Shown piece after piece: positions 18,051-27,241 of a stretch of DNA of 64,000 nt. Below the pieces are notes generated by a model. It worked only from the letters and a program-made list of their open reading frames with translations, ran no database searches and was not told the origin of the DNA. This DNA is from Demequina sediminis (GTDB taxonomy: Bacteria > Actinomycetota > Actinomycetes > Actinomycetales > Demequinaceae). The stretch spans positions 1,240,001 to 1,304,000 of the forward strand of contig NZ_AP027736.1 of NCBI RefSeq assembly GCF_030296675.1. The letters are read 5' to 3'. The translations under genes and the position numbers were made by a program. How positions within the stretch are numbered: position 1 is the first letter of the stretch; every line of letters starts with the position of its first letter.

Positions 18051-21000
18051 TTGCACAGGGACCATTTCACCTACACGCCGTCGCTCGATCTGAACGCCGA
18101 CGCTTTGGCTTCAGCGGGGCTGACGCGGTTGCTGATCATGGACACAGGCGTACCGGACATCGTCGAACACTTCGCCTCGACCCGGTGGAGCGGAGCGACT
18201 GACGTTCCCTTGCCCGCAGGCACGTACATCTTCTCGGGCATCGACGAACCGCTCGCCGTCGTCATTCCGTTCGGCAACGGCTTCGCCGACAGCGCATTGG
18301 TCCCGGTGGCCGAACTCCGAGACGACCACCCGCTGGCAGAAGCTTGGCGGTGGGGCGAGCACTGGTGGGAGCAGGCCCAGATGGTCGCCGTGCCGGAGTT
18401 CAGAGTCATGGAGCGGCTTCAGCAGGGCCGCACGGGCATCGAGGTCACGCCTACGCAGCGGCGTTTCGCGCACGGTCGCTGGACCTACAAGATCACCGTC
18501 GACGGCGCCACCATGTGGGAACCGGAGTCCGGCTTGACGCGGGCCGAGGTCGCCGACGATCCCGAGGATTGGGTCGCGGGGGTACCCGCGCCCGTCGCAC
18601 GGTTCGCCGCCACGCTCAGCCGGGCCAAGTTGAGCAGCCGACTTTCGGACACGCTGTACTCCTTCCGCGCGACACGCACCATCTTCCGGCCGTACCAATT
18701 CAAGCCGGTCCTCAAGCTGCTCCAGACCGGCAAGGATCGCTTGCTGATTGCCGACGAGGTCGGCCTCGGAAAGACCATCGAAGCGGGCTTGGTATGGACC
18801 GAGATGGAGGCACGGGGGCAAGCGAACCGCGTGCTCGTCGTATGCCCGTCATCGCTCGTCGGCAAGTGGCAGCAGGAGATGGACGAGCGGTTCGGCTTCG
18901 ACCTCGAGGAGCTCGACGTCAAGGGCCTGAACCGCTTCCTGGCCCGGCACCTCGAGAACCGCTTGCCCAAGCGCTTCCAGTACGTCACTAGCCTCGAGAG
19001 GCTCCGCACGTGGTCCGGGCTCGAACCTCTCGCCGACAACCCGCCTGACCTTGACCTGGTCATGGTCGACGAGGCCCACGCGATGCGCAACACAGGCACC
19101 AAGTCGAACAAGATGGGCGCGCTCCTGCAGGGATGGAGCGACGCGATCGTCTTCCTCACAGCCACCCCGATCAATCTCCGCCAGTCCGACCTCTACAACC
19201 TGTTGGACCTGCTGGTGCCGGAAGACGTCAGCGATCCCGAAGACCTCGAGCAGCGGCTCTTGCCCAACGCCGCACTCAACGCCACGGGCAGGCTGCTTTC
19301 CGATCCGAGTGCCACCGCACGGGATCGACTCGCACCCTTGATGGACCTGCCGGAATCGCGCTACAGCACCTACCTGGCCGGCCGACCGGACTTCGCCAAG
19401 CTCAAGTCGATCGTTGGCAAACCGGCACTGACACCGGAGAACGTGGTCGAGGCACGTCGACTCATCGCCGACCTCAACTCCCTGTCCACGGTGATCACGC
19501 GAACCAAGAAGGCCGAGGTCGACGAGAAGAAGCCTGTGCGCGAACCTCTTTGGCGCCCCGTCGAGTGGACCGCCGAGGAGTCCCGGTTCTATCGCGAGTT
19601 CCTCACCTGGTGCGAGGACCGTGCAGCGGCGGTCAACATGCCGTTGCACTTCGCACAGCAGATGCCACTGCGCCTCGCCAGTGCCTGTCTGCCGATGGCT
19701 CGGCGCGCCGTACTTGAGTGGACCCCCGACGTCCTCGAGACCGACGAGGCGGGCGAGGACCTCCGGCGCGACGATCTGTCGCCGTCGAAACTTGTCAGAC
19801 CGCACCGCGAATTGATCGCGGCAGCGGAAGCGCTCTACCCGACGGTAGATACCAAGTTCGACCACCTGGTGCCGGTGATCGAGCAGATGGTCGCCGAGGG
19901 GCGACGCACGCTTCTCTTCACCTTCTCGCGCCCGACCTTGGCGTACCTCAAGAACCGGCTCATGACGCGCTTCCGAGTCGCGGAGCTCCACGGCGGCGTG
20001 AATCGCGACGGCCGGCGCAAGGTGATGACCGAGTTCCGAGCGGGCGCGTACGACATTGTGCTCGCCAACAAGGTGGCAAGCGAGGGCCTCGACTTCGAGT
20101 TCTGCTCGGCGGTCATCAACTACGACCTGCCGTGGAACCCCATGGAGATCGAGCAGCGCATCGGTCGCATCGACCGCATCGGCCAGTGCGAAAGCAAGAT
20201 ACTGGTGGCATCGTTCCGCAACGACGAGACCATCGATGAGCGGATCGTGGCGCGCGTGCTCGACCGCATCGGCATCTTCGAGGAATCCATCGGTCAACTT
20301 GAGCCGATCGTCAACAGCCAGATGAAGGTCCTCCGCGAGGCGTTCGACTTCTCCCTGACCGATCAGGAGAGGGCACTGAAGGAAACGCAGTTCCTCACGG
20401 CGGTCGAGGAGAACAAGGCAGGTCTGCGCGACGTTGCCGACGCCACCACGGGGCTGATCGTTGGCAACGATGTCGAGGTTGCGGGGCTCGCTGACGAGCT
20501 GGAAAAGTCGGGCCGCTACGTTGGGCAGACGGAACTCGCGCACCTGATCGCCGACTGGGCCGAGACCGATGGCGGCGCCCGCGTCGAGGTGTCGCCGGAC
20601 GGCACGATGGTGACCGTCCAGGGCAATGCCGAGATGGCACGCCGTGTCGAGGCGCTGGCCTCGTCGGGGCGCCGCACCCGGCATGAGACAGACCCGTACG
20701 CAGCTCGACTCAAGAGCGAGCTTGAGCTGCACTTCGCACTCGATCAAGAGGTCGCACGTTCCGGCGCCTACGACCTGCTCACCGCGAACAACCCACTAGT
20801 GATGGCCGCCGTCGACGTACCTGGGAACAAGCAAGCACGCTTCGCGCACGCACGCGCGCGCCGCCACGACAGCAGCGTCCCAACCGGCACCTACCTTGTG
20901 GTGCTCGCACACGCCCAGGTCAATCCGCGAGGGGAGTCCGAGCTCTGGGCTACCGCGGTAGCTCCAACGGGGCAGGTCGATGAAGGCCCTGTCGCCTCCG

Positions 21001-21395
21001 CGCTTCTGGCGGCACTCGCTCGTGGAGACTTGGAGCAGTCAGCGAGCGCCATCCAGTCGGCACTACTGCCTCGTCTCGCGCAACGGGGGATGGATGCCCT
21101 GCACGACCGACACGCGCGGCAGATCGCCACCATCCAGGCGGACTACGCGGCGATGTCGCAGCTCCGCCGCGAGACCCTCGAAGAACAGCACGCTCGCCGT
21201 CTCGCGTCCATCCGCCGACGGATCGCCACTGCGCTCGAACGCGGGTCGCAGGACCGCTCGATCAAGGGCTTCCAGGGCATGGAGCGCAAGGCCGTGGCGC
21301 GGTATCAGGATCTTGTCTATCGCCTGGAGAACGAGGCCCCTCCGACCATCAAGCTCTCTCCCCTTGCCGTGTGCGCGCTGGAGGTGACGGAATGA
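18051..21395 (+). CDS. RapA/DrmD-like SNF2 helicase-family ATPase
   Basis: An 1114-residue SWI2/SNF2 ATPase. The N-terminal region (about 90-170) has a small beta domain with WTYKITVDGATMWEPESGL, like that before the motor of RapA and DrmD proteins. Motor motifs are PYQFKPVLKLL, LLIADEVGLGKTIEAGLV (Walker A), LVMVDEAHAM (DEAH), FLTATPINL, LFTFSRPTLAYLKNRL, ASEGLDFEF and QRIGRIDRIGQ. A long C-terminal region (about 760-1114) ends in a coiled coil. The start is TTG 18051 with GAGGGG about 10 bases before it. Its stop overlaps the next gene's ATG (ATGA), so the two are a unit. RapA acts on stalled RNA polymerase and DrmD acts in DISARM (family knowledge); none of the other DISARM genes is here. 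Its exact role is unknown. Confidence 0.8.
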   Translation: MHRDHFTYTPSLDLNADALASAGLTRLLIMDTGVPDIVEHFASTRWSGATDVPLPAGTYIFSGIDEPLAVVIPFGNGFADSALVPVAELRDDHPLAEAWRWGEHWWEQAQMVAVPEFRVMERLQQGRTGIEVTPTQRRFAHGRWTYKITVDGATMWEPESGLTRAEVADDPEDWVAGVPAPVARFAATLSRAKLSSRLSDTLYSFRATRTIFRPYQFKPVLKLLQTGKDRLLIADEVGLGKTIEAGLVWTEMEARGQANRVLVVCPSSLVGKWQQEMDERFGFDLEELDVKGLNRFLARHLENRLPKRFQYVTSLERLRTWSGLEPLADNPPDLDLVMVDEAHAMRNTGTKSNKMGALLQGWSDAIVFLTATPINLRQSDLYNLLDLLVPEDVSDPEDLEQRLLPNAALNATGRLLSDPSATARDRLAPLMDLPESRYSTYLAGRPDFAKLKSIVGKPALTPENVVEARRLIADLNSLSTVITRTKKAEVDEKKPVREPLWRPVEWTAEESRFYREFLTWCEDRAAAVNMPLHFAQQMPLRLASACLPMARRAVLEWTPDVLETDEAGEDLRRDDLSPSKLVRPHRELIAAAEALYPTVDTKFDHLVPVIEQMVAEGRRTLLFTFSRPTLAYLKNRLMTRFRVAELHGGVNRDGRRKVMTEFRAGAYDIVLANKVASEGLDFEFCSAVINYDLPWNPMEIEQRIGRIDRIGQCESKILVASFRNDETIDERIVARVLDRIGIFEESIGQLEPIVNSQMKVLREAFDFSLTDQERALKETQFLTAVEENKAGLRDVADATTGLIVGNDVEVAGLADELEKSGRYVGQTELAHLIADWAETDGGARVEVSPDGTMVTVQGNAEMARRVEALASSGRRTRHETDPYAARLKSELELHFALDQEVARSGAYDLLTANNPLVMAAVDVPGNKQARFAHARARRHDSSVPTGTYLVVLAHAQVNPRGESELWATAVAPTGQVDEGPVASALLAALARGDLEQSASAIQSALLPRLAQRGMDALHDRHARQIATIQADYAAMSQLRRETLEEQHARRLASIRRRIATALERGSQDRSIKGFQGMERKAVARYQDLVYRLENEAPPTIKLSPLAVCALEVTE

Positions 21396-23374
21396 ACAGG
21401 GACGAGGAGATCGTCAACGAGCGCGCGCGCGAGGAGATCTACCGCCGAGCTCTCGACAAGAAGAACCGCGCTCGAATTGAGATCGCCGGAGCCGCGAGCT
21501 TCAACTGGACCGGCACCGGGCGCGCGCACGTGGCGGTCATGCCGCGCGGCGAGGTGGCGGGTCGCGTGAAGCTCACTCAGGCGCAAGCATCGATCCCGTC
21601 CGGGGAGTACTACATCGGCACTGCACACTACGAGGACGACGCGATCACGGTATTCAGCTGGGCCGCTCCGATCGCAGCTACGTTCTACAGGGAAAGCGGC
21701 CACGCACTGTGCGATTCCGTGGCGGGGATTCGAGCATTCGACCGCCGAAGCGACATGATCGCGGACTTCCAGGACTCGTGGCGCCTCGCGGAGCCCGGCA
21801 CACGTCTGTTCGCGGGGCGGGCCCTCTCCGCACCTCGCGCCCCGAGTAGGCCGCTACCGGCGCCACCTCGCCCGCTTCCCATACCCGCAGCCACTTCTCA
21901 AAGAAGCGACTCCGAGGAGACGGGTAGTCCGATCGACGAAGCGGCACCTACGCCGCCGCAGCCCTCGGAGCCGCGCCCCGCATCGTCGCGCACGCTTCGC
22001 TCTGGAGACCTCCTGCGCCGTCGCCTCGCCGCACCCCGATCCGAGCGACTCGGTTCGGTTCTCTCGACTCTTCAGGCGGAGCAGTACAGCCTGGTCACGC
22101 GGCGTGGCGACGAGGACCTGATCATCGACGGCCACCCTGGGACCGGGAAGACCATCATCGCCGTGCACCGAGCGTCATATCTGGTGAGCGAGGACTACAA
22201 CGCGCATGCAGACGAGGATGCCACGGTTCACAAGGTGCTGGTCGTCGGCCCGACTGACGAGTACGTCGAGCATGTGTCCGGCGCGATCGACCACCTCAAC
22301 CAAGGGCACGACCACGTGCGCACGATCTCGCTCCGCCGGCTTCTCGCCATGCTCTCGGGCTTGCAGGAGGTCCCCGAAGGCAAGGCGATCACCACGCTCG
22401 AGGACGGTGACGGCTACCTGTGGACCTTGGCTCACAGCGCCGTCTCGATTCTCAAGCGACGACCGGCGCAGATCGACCGGCGCTCCACGCGAGTCCGCCA
22501 CGCGTACGAGATCCTGCGTGCCAACGGTGAGCACGGCCGGGTGGTCACGCGCGACGAGACGTGGGCTCGGTACCTGCGCAACCTTCCGACGTTCGAGATC
22601 GCCAGGACGATGCGCAACCATGTGCCGCTTCTCGCGGCGCTTGGCTGGCATGTCGAGAAGACGCGCGACTTCGCGGGATTCGACCACTTCATCGTCGATG
22701 AGGCCCAGGACGTCATGGAGATCGAGTGGACGCTTCTCGACGCGATCAACACGACCGAGCGCTGGACCCTGCTCGGCGACATGAATCAGCGGCGGTCGGA
22801 CGCGGCGCTAGGTAGTTGGAAACTCGTGGGGAACGCTCTGGGGCTCCTCGACGGAGCCGATCAGGCGCCCGTGACCAGGATCCGCCTCGGGTACCGATCG
22901 ACAGGGCCGATCATGGCGTTCGCGAACCGCCTGCTACCCAAGGAACAGCGCACGCTCGAGTCGATCCAGGCTGGCGGCCCGGAAGTGGGCGTGCTGCGTG
23001 TGCGTGAGGCGGCCGTCCATGAGCAAGCGCTCGGCGAGGCCGTCAGTCTGCTGGGAAACAACCCGGAAGGCACCGTCGCGATCATCGGAGTGGAAGGCGC
23101 CGTCACCGAGACTGTGATGCGCAGGAAGGGATGGAAGAAGCACCCCCAGCATGCCTACCGATGGCGTCGCGAGAACCGCTCGCTCGATGTTCTCCATCCC
23201 GATCACGCACGCGGGCTGGAGTGGGACGGGGTGGTGGTGGTCGAACCCGCCCGGTTCCCCGTCAACTTCCTGCGTCACGGGCTGCTCTACACCAGTCTGA
23301 CGCGCGCGAATCGTGAGCTTCGCGTGGTACACGCTCAGCCGCTACCCGAACCGCTTCGCGGGCGCGAACGGTAG
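21392..23374 (+). CDS. HelD-like superfamily 1 ATPase
   Basis: A 660-residue protein from ATG 21392, overlapping the SNF2 stop. The N-terminal part (about 1-110) has a coiled coil and a strand-rich segment with SGEYYIGTAHYEDDAITVFS, followed by WAAPIAATFY. This matches the HelD layout, where a similar DWRAP-type motif precedes the motor. A Pro-rich disordered linker (about 145-205) follows. The UvrD-like motor has GHPGTGKTIIAVHRASYL (Walker A), DHFIVDEAQDVMEIEW (Walker B), LLGDMNQRRSDAAL, LGYRSTGPIMAFANRLL, VLHPDHARGLEWDGVVV and LLYTSLTRANREL. HelD recycles RNA polymerase (family knowledge). Pairing with a RapA-like ATPase inside a restriction island is unusual. No nuclease domain is visible in either protein. 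Confidence 0.75.
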   Translation: MNRDEEIVNERAREEIYRRALDKKNRARIEIAGAASFNWTGTGRAHVAVMPRGEVAGRVKLTQAQASIPSGEYYIGTAHYEDDAITVFSWAAPIAATFYRESGHALCDSVAGIRAFDRRSDMIADFQDSWRLAEPGTRLFAGRALSAPRAPSRPLPAPPRPLPIPAATSQRSDSEETGSPIDEAAPTPPQPSEPRPASSRTLRSGDLLRRRLAAPRSERLGSVLSTLQAEQYSLVTRRGDEDLIIDGHPGTGKTIIAVHRASYLVSEDYNAHADEDATVHKVLVVGPTDEYVEHVSGAIDHLNQGHDHVRTISLRRLLAMLSGLQEVPEGKAITTLEDGDGYLWTLAHSAVSILKRRPAQIDRRSTRVRHAYEILRANGEHGRVVTRDETWARYLRNLPTFEIARTMRNHVPLLAALGWHVEKTRDFAGFDHFIVDEAQDVMEIEWTLLDAINTTERWTLLGDMNQRRSDAALGSWKLVGNALGLLDGADQAPVTRIRLGYRSTGPIMAFANRLLPKEQRTLESIQAGGPEVGVLRVREAAVHEQALGEAVSLLGNNPEGTVAIIGVEGAVTETVMRRKGWKKHPQHAYRWRRENRSLDVLHPDHARGLEWDGVVVVEPARFPVNFLRHGLLYTSLTRANRELRVVHAQPLPEPLRGRER

Positions 23375-23403
23375 ATTTCATGCGACGCGGCGCCGCATAG
23401 GAA

Positions 23404-23436
23404 GTGCGCGCCGGCGGCCCTGAAGGCTGCGCGCAC
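23404..23436. terminator. hairpin between convergent helD-like and mrr genes
   Basis: GTGCGCGC (23404-23411) and GCGCGCAC (23429-23436) are perfect 8-bp arms around a 17-base loop, just after the HelD-like stop and before the end of the convergent mrr gene. A short T-rich stretch (TATTTC) follows on the plus side. Termination is inferred from position. Confidence 0.4.
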
Positions 23437-23572
23437 ACGGATCTATTTCACAGGCCCGTGTGGACGCGAGAAGATTGCATGGTGCTAGTTGTTTGGGGCA
23501 GTTGACGGCGATGTGCGCGCGACCGAACTCGGCGGTGGTTCCGCGTTGCGGCGCTCTCGACCCTGGCTCGGG

Positions 23573-24493
23573 TCACGAGAAGAAGTCTTCGTCGATCTCC
23601 ACGATGCTGACCGTCTCACGCACTTGAACGCCGATACCGTATCTGATCATGAGATCCGTCAGACGCGCGCCGTCGATCAGGATGATCCGCGTCGGCACCG
23701 CCTCCGCGTAGGTCTTCGCACCCTCCGAAAATCGACTGGTCGTGATGAACACGCCACGGTCGGCCTTGCCTGCGAGCGCTCCGACGAACCCCTGAACGTC
23801 AGGCCTTTGCACCACGTTGTGGCCTGCGTAGCGCTTCGCTTGGATGTAGACCTTGCTCAAGCCCAGGACGTCCTGGTCGATCACGCCGTCGATCCCACCG
23901 TCATTGCTCAGCTGAGTTACTGAGCCTCGACCTCCAGTACCCCCGTAGCCCATGGCGAGCAGCAGCTTGACGACAGCATCTTCAAAGAAGCCCGCGTCCT
24001 TGCCCTGCAACCTCGCCAAGAGTTCCTCGGCAACGTCCTCGTGAATGCGAGAGACACCACTCTGGACTTGCTCAGTTGGCGTCATCGACACCGCTTCAGC
24101 CGGCGCAGTAGGTACTTCCTTGGTCGCCGACCGTGTGGTGGGCTCGTAAGGGCGGATCGGTGTGGACGGATCTTCCGCGACAGCGTTCACATCGCCTTCT
24201 CGCATCCCGTCCGGGAAGCGATCGAGAAGATAGCGACCGCCCTCAGTCATGACGTATCGACCTCGGGACGGCCGCTCGAGTCCACCCACGATGGCAAGGA
24301 ACGACAGCCCCCACCCGATGCGGTTCTCATAGAGCAACTGACCGGACGGCAACGTCACCGAGCGCTGCTCCGCCGTGAGTCCTACATACTCGGCGACGAG
24401 GGGGCACAGGTCGCGTCGGTGCCTAATCTCACCGTCCGCCATCACGCGGAGCGTGGGAACCATGAACTCCTCCCACGTCGGCATCTGGTTCAT
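23573..24493 (-). CDS. mrr: Mrr-family restriction endonuclease
   Basis: A 306-residue protein from ATG 24493 (MNQMPTWEEFMVPTL), which matches the usual N-terminus of Mrr; an ATG at 24538 would add 15 residues. Residues about 1-90 form the Mrr_N winged helix (LLYENRIGWGLSFLAIVGGL). After a linker, the Mrr catalytic domain has GFFEDAVVKLLLAMGYGG, the nuclease core NDGGIDGVIDQD and YIQAKRYAGH (D ... QxK), and GKADRGVFITTSRF. It should cut DNA, typically methylated DNA in this family (family knowledge). It converges with the HelD-like gene and lies downstream of the NERD-HNH pair on the same strand with a 175-base gap. Confidence 0.88.
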   Translation of the reverse strand: MNQMPTWEEFMVPTLRVMADGEIRHRRDLCPLVAEYVGLTAEQRSVTLPSGQLLYENRIGWGLSFLAIVGGLERPSRGRYVMTEGGRYLLDRFPDGMREGDVNAVAEDPSTPIRPYEPTTRSATKEVPTAPAEAVSMTPTEQVQSGVSRIHEDVAEELLARLQGKDAGFFEDAVVKLLLAMGYGGTGGRGSVTQLSNDGGIDGVIDQDVLGLSKVYIQAKRYAGHNVVQRPDVQGFVGALAGKADRGVFITTSRFSEGAKTYAEAVPTRIILIDGARLTDLMIRYGIGVQVRETVSIVEIDEDFFS

Positions 24494-24668
24494 CGTCGCC
24501 CGCCCTCCACACCACGCGTCCGTCAGCACCTTGCTCATGACACCCTAGGGTGGATTCTGAGCACCGGGTGGCATCTGTCGTTGCCTGCCTCGCATTCCTT
24601 CCCACAACAAACAGCTACGCATACGTCGGAGACCACGCAATCCCGATGATCTGGAGAGCCGCCGGCAG

Positions 24669-25151
24669 CTACCGGCGCAGTTGGGCTTCAGCCTCGCTCA
24701 TCACCGCACGAACACGAACATCTGCCCCCACTGGGAAATACCCGCGCCGCCGCTTCTCCAATGCGAGGACGTACCACCACGGCGGGGTCATGTCGCGCTT
24801 GCGGCGGTTGTGGTCTCGGCACAGCGCCTGACCATTGCTGACCACCATGGGACCGCCTTTGGAGTGCGGGAAGATGTGATCGATCTCGGTGGCTAAGTCT
24901 GGACACCGCCCCCAGGCGACGGACACCGCTCCCTCGCATCGTCCACCCGCGCGTTCGAAGACTGTGGCGCGGGCACCGTACTTGTATCCTCGCCACGGGT
25001 CGCGACGCGAGCTCACCGGTCCCCTGCCCAGCATCGGGAAGGAAGTCACGATCGCGAATGCCACGGCTGGAATAATCAGCGGTAGGAACGGGCTCATCGT
25101 GGCCCAGAGCGTGTCTAGCATCGCTCCCGCCACGTCGACCTGTGCTTTCAC
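24669..25151 (-). CDS. membrane-anchored HNH endonuclease
   Basis: A 160-residue protein. I take GTG 25151, which shares its first base with the stop TAG of the upstream gene (TAGTG), implying coupling; GTG 25172 would overlap it by 22 bases. An N-terminal hydrophobic helix (FLPLIIPAVAFAIVTSF) follows a short N-tail. The HNH domain has CEGAVSVAWGRC as the first pair of zinc ligands, IDHIFPHSKGG with the catalytic His, and ALCRDHNRRKRD, which completes the H-N-H motif and second ligand pair. A membrane-anchored HNH nuclease could cut DNA as it enters the cell; this is inference. It pairs with the NERD-helicase gene. Confidence 0.78.
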   Translation of the reverse strand: MKAQVDVAGAMLDTLWATMSPFLPLIIPAVAFAIVTSFPMLGRGPVSSRRDPWRGYKYGARATVFERAGGRCEGAVSVAWGRCPDLATEIDHIFPHSKGGPMVVSNGQALCRDHNRRKRDMTPPWWYVLALEKRRRGYFPVGADVRVRAVMSEAEAQLRR

Positions 25152-27241
25152 TACGACGCCACCCCGAGCCACAGCCCATCACGCGCACGGGTCGCACCGA
25201 CAAAGAGCTCGCGCCGCTCCAGCTCCCAGCGTTCGCGCTCCAGGCCATCAAGCGGCGGCTCGCCCCCGCCCAGTGCCGCTTCGCGCAGATACGGCAGCAG
25301 CACCTGTTTGAACTCAAGCCCTTTGGCCCGCTTGATCGTGCCCACCTTCACCGCGTCGACCGGCACGCCGTCGTACTTGTCGAGCTCGAGCACGGGCAGA
25401 CGCGCGGCCTTGAGCGCACCGACCGCCTGCCGCACCGCCCACGTCGACGAGCAGAGCACAGCCACGTCGCCGAGCCCCGTGCCCATTGCCTCCGTCGCCG
25501 CCCGAACTCTCGCGACCATCACACGATCATGCTCGCCCTGCGTCGCGCATCGTGCGACCACCGGCTCGGGACCGTGACGCGGCACGTCCGCGGGGCGCTC
25601 GCCGCGTGCGACCTCGCCCTCGATGTCCGCGTACTCGCTTCCTGCGATCACAGTGTGTGCGAAGCCGAGCACCTCGGCCGTGTTCCGGTAGTTCACATCC
25701 ATCACCACGCCGCGGCCGGCCACCGAGACCCCCGCCTCGGCAAGCGTGTACCCGCCGGGATAGATGGACTGCTGACCGTCGCCGATCAGCGTCAGCCCGT
25801 CTGTCGCGTCCCCCACCACCGTGTGCAGCATCCGCACCATCGCGCAGGACAGGTCCTGCGCCTCGTCAACGATGACCGCCACGTACGGGTCCTCGAGCGG
25901 CTGACGCTTGAGTTCCGCCTCCGCCAGCAGGATCGCGTCCTCGAAATCGTGCACCCTCGCCTCCCGCAGCAGCCGGGTGTACTCCATATAGAGATCCCAC
26001 ACCGCGCCGCGTTCAGCCAACCCGAGACGATGCGTGCGCCCCGTCCGCGTCAGGTCGGAGTACTCGTGAAACTGGGTCAGGCCACGCCCCTTGATGACGT
26101 AGCGGAGTTCCTCTTGCCAGTACCGCTTGGTCAGGCCCTTGGCACGCAACGGGCTACTCGGTGGCACCGCCGCCCAAGCCCGCTCGAATGCGCCGTCCGC
26201 GCGACGGCTGTCGATCCGGCATGCGACCCCACGGTTCGCCAGGACATCGAGCGCGAAGCGGTGCACGCCGGTGAACTCCACCCGATCCACGGCGTCGGGC
26301 GCCATACGGCGTAGGTTCTCGCGCATCACGTCCGGCAGCGTGCGGATGAAGGTCGCGAATAGGATTTTGCCTTGCCGAGTTCCGGCGAGGTAGGCGGCAC
26401 GATGCAAGCCCACGACTGTCTTGCCGGTGCCTGCCGCACCTCGGATGCGAGAGGGTCCGTTGAAACTGCGGCGCACCAGCTTCGCCTGATTGGGGTGGAG
26501 GAAGCTCATCCAGTCCTCGATGGGTTGCGCCAGGATCCCCTCGAGCAGGGCAGCCTCGACCTCGTCAGACGTGATGAGCTCCTCGATCACGGACGTCGGC
26601 GCGGGCGCCGACGCAGCCACCACCGGCTCGGGAAGAGTGGGCGTGGGGGCGGGAGCCGCGTGCACCTGAGGGAGCAGGGCGAGCGCGCGACCCAACACCA
26701 CGTCCACCTGCGCCTCAGTCAGGCGCGCGCCGCGCGACGCGATGTTGCGCAGGATGTCGCCCTCGCCCACCACTAGTACGGGACCGATGCGCTCGCCAAT
26801 CCCCTTCTGCCCCGCCAGCACCGCGACGGCGTGGACTTCGCCGGGTGCGAGCCCGACCTCGGCAAGGTCACCCTCGATGGTGTCCGCCAGGTCCGCGAGC
26901 GCCATCAGGTCCTCGGTGACGTCCTCGTCACCGCGGTGGATGCGCCCCTGGCGCATCGACACGTCCTTCCACGCCTTGGTGTCGACAATGAACACGCCCT
27001 GCGGGCCGATCACCACGAGATCCACCTGGGCACGCCTGCTGCCAGGCCAACGGCGGTCGGCCAGGAAGTGCACACCGATCGCGGCGAGCGGCGCAAGCAC
27101 CTGCATCGTTCGCTTCTCGGTCACCGCGGCCACGCCGTAGCGGGCGGCCGCCGCGCGCGCCTCAGCCGCCGCAGCCGTGTACTGCTCGGCTAGAGCCGCC
27201 TGGCGTCGCGCCTCGGCCTCCGCCGATCCTCCAGCAGTCAT
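25151..27241 (-). CDS. NERD nuclease fused to UvrD-like helicase
   Basis: A 696-residue protein from ATG 27241, with AGGGGG about eight bases upstream; the frame stays open to 27394, but the extra segment has no family character. Residues about 5-35 are an Ala-rich coiled coil. The NERD nuclease-related domain follows (AAIGVHFLADRRWPGSRRAQ, VDLVVIGPQGVFIVDTKAWK). After a Pro/Ala linker comes a superfamily 1 helicase: IRGAAGTGKTVVGLHRAAYL (Walker A), VAVIVDEAQDLSCAMVRML (Walker B), LIGDGQQSIYPGGY, VNYRNTAEVLGFA, VGTIKRAKGLEFKQV and FVGATRARDGLW. It belongs to the nuclease-helicase fusions common in defence islands and is coupled to the HNH gene downstream. Confidence 0.88.
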   Translation of the reverse strand: MTAGGSAEAEARRQAALAEQYTAAAAEARAAAARYGVAAVTEKRTMQVLAPLAAIGVHFLADRRWPGSRRAQVDLVVIGPQGVFIVDTKAWKDVSMRQGRIHRGDEDVTEDLMALADLADTIEGDLAEVGLAPGEVHAVAVLAGQKGIGERIGPVLVVGEGDILRNIASRGARLTEAQVDVVLGRALALLPQVHAAPAPTPTLPEPVVAASAPAPTSVIEELITSDEVEAALLEGILAQPIEDWMSFLHPNQAKLVRRSFNGPSRIRGAAGTGKTVVGLHRAAYLAGTRQGKILFATFIRTLPDVMRENLRRMAPDAVDRVEFTGVHRFALDVLANRGVACRIDSRRADGAFERAWAAVPPSSPLRAKGLTKRYWQEELRYVIKGRGLTQFHEYSDLTRTGRTHRLGLAERGAVWDLYMEYTRLLREARVHDFEDAILLAEAELKRQPLEDPYVAVIVDEAQDLSCAMVRMLHTVVGDATDGLTLIGDGQQSIYPGGYTLAEAGVSVAGRGVVMDVNYRNTAEVLGFAHTVIAGSEYADIEGEVARGERPADVPRHGPEPVVARCATQGEHDRVMVARVRAATEAMGTGLGDVAVLCSSTWAVRQAVGALKAARLPVLELDKYDGVPVDAVKVGTIKRAKGLEFKQVLLPYLREAALGGGEPPLDGLERERWELERRELFVGATRARDGLWLGVAS

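Noticed and set aside
23489-23923. Plus-strand ORF antisense to mrr
   Set aside because: The clear Mrr catalytic motifs are on the opposite strand, so this is a shadow.
18051-27241. DISARM or BREX system
   Set aside because: The SNF2 protein resembles DrmD, but drmA, drmB, drmC and the DISARM methylases are absent, and no pglZ, brxC or pglX is present.
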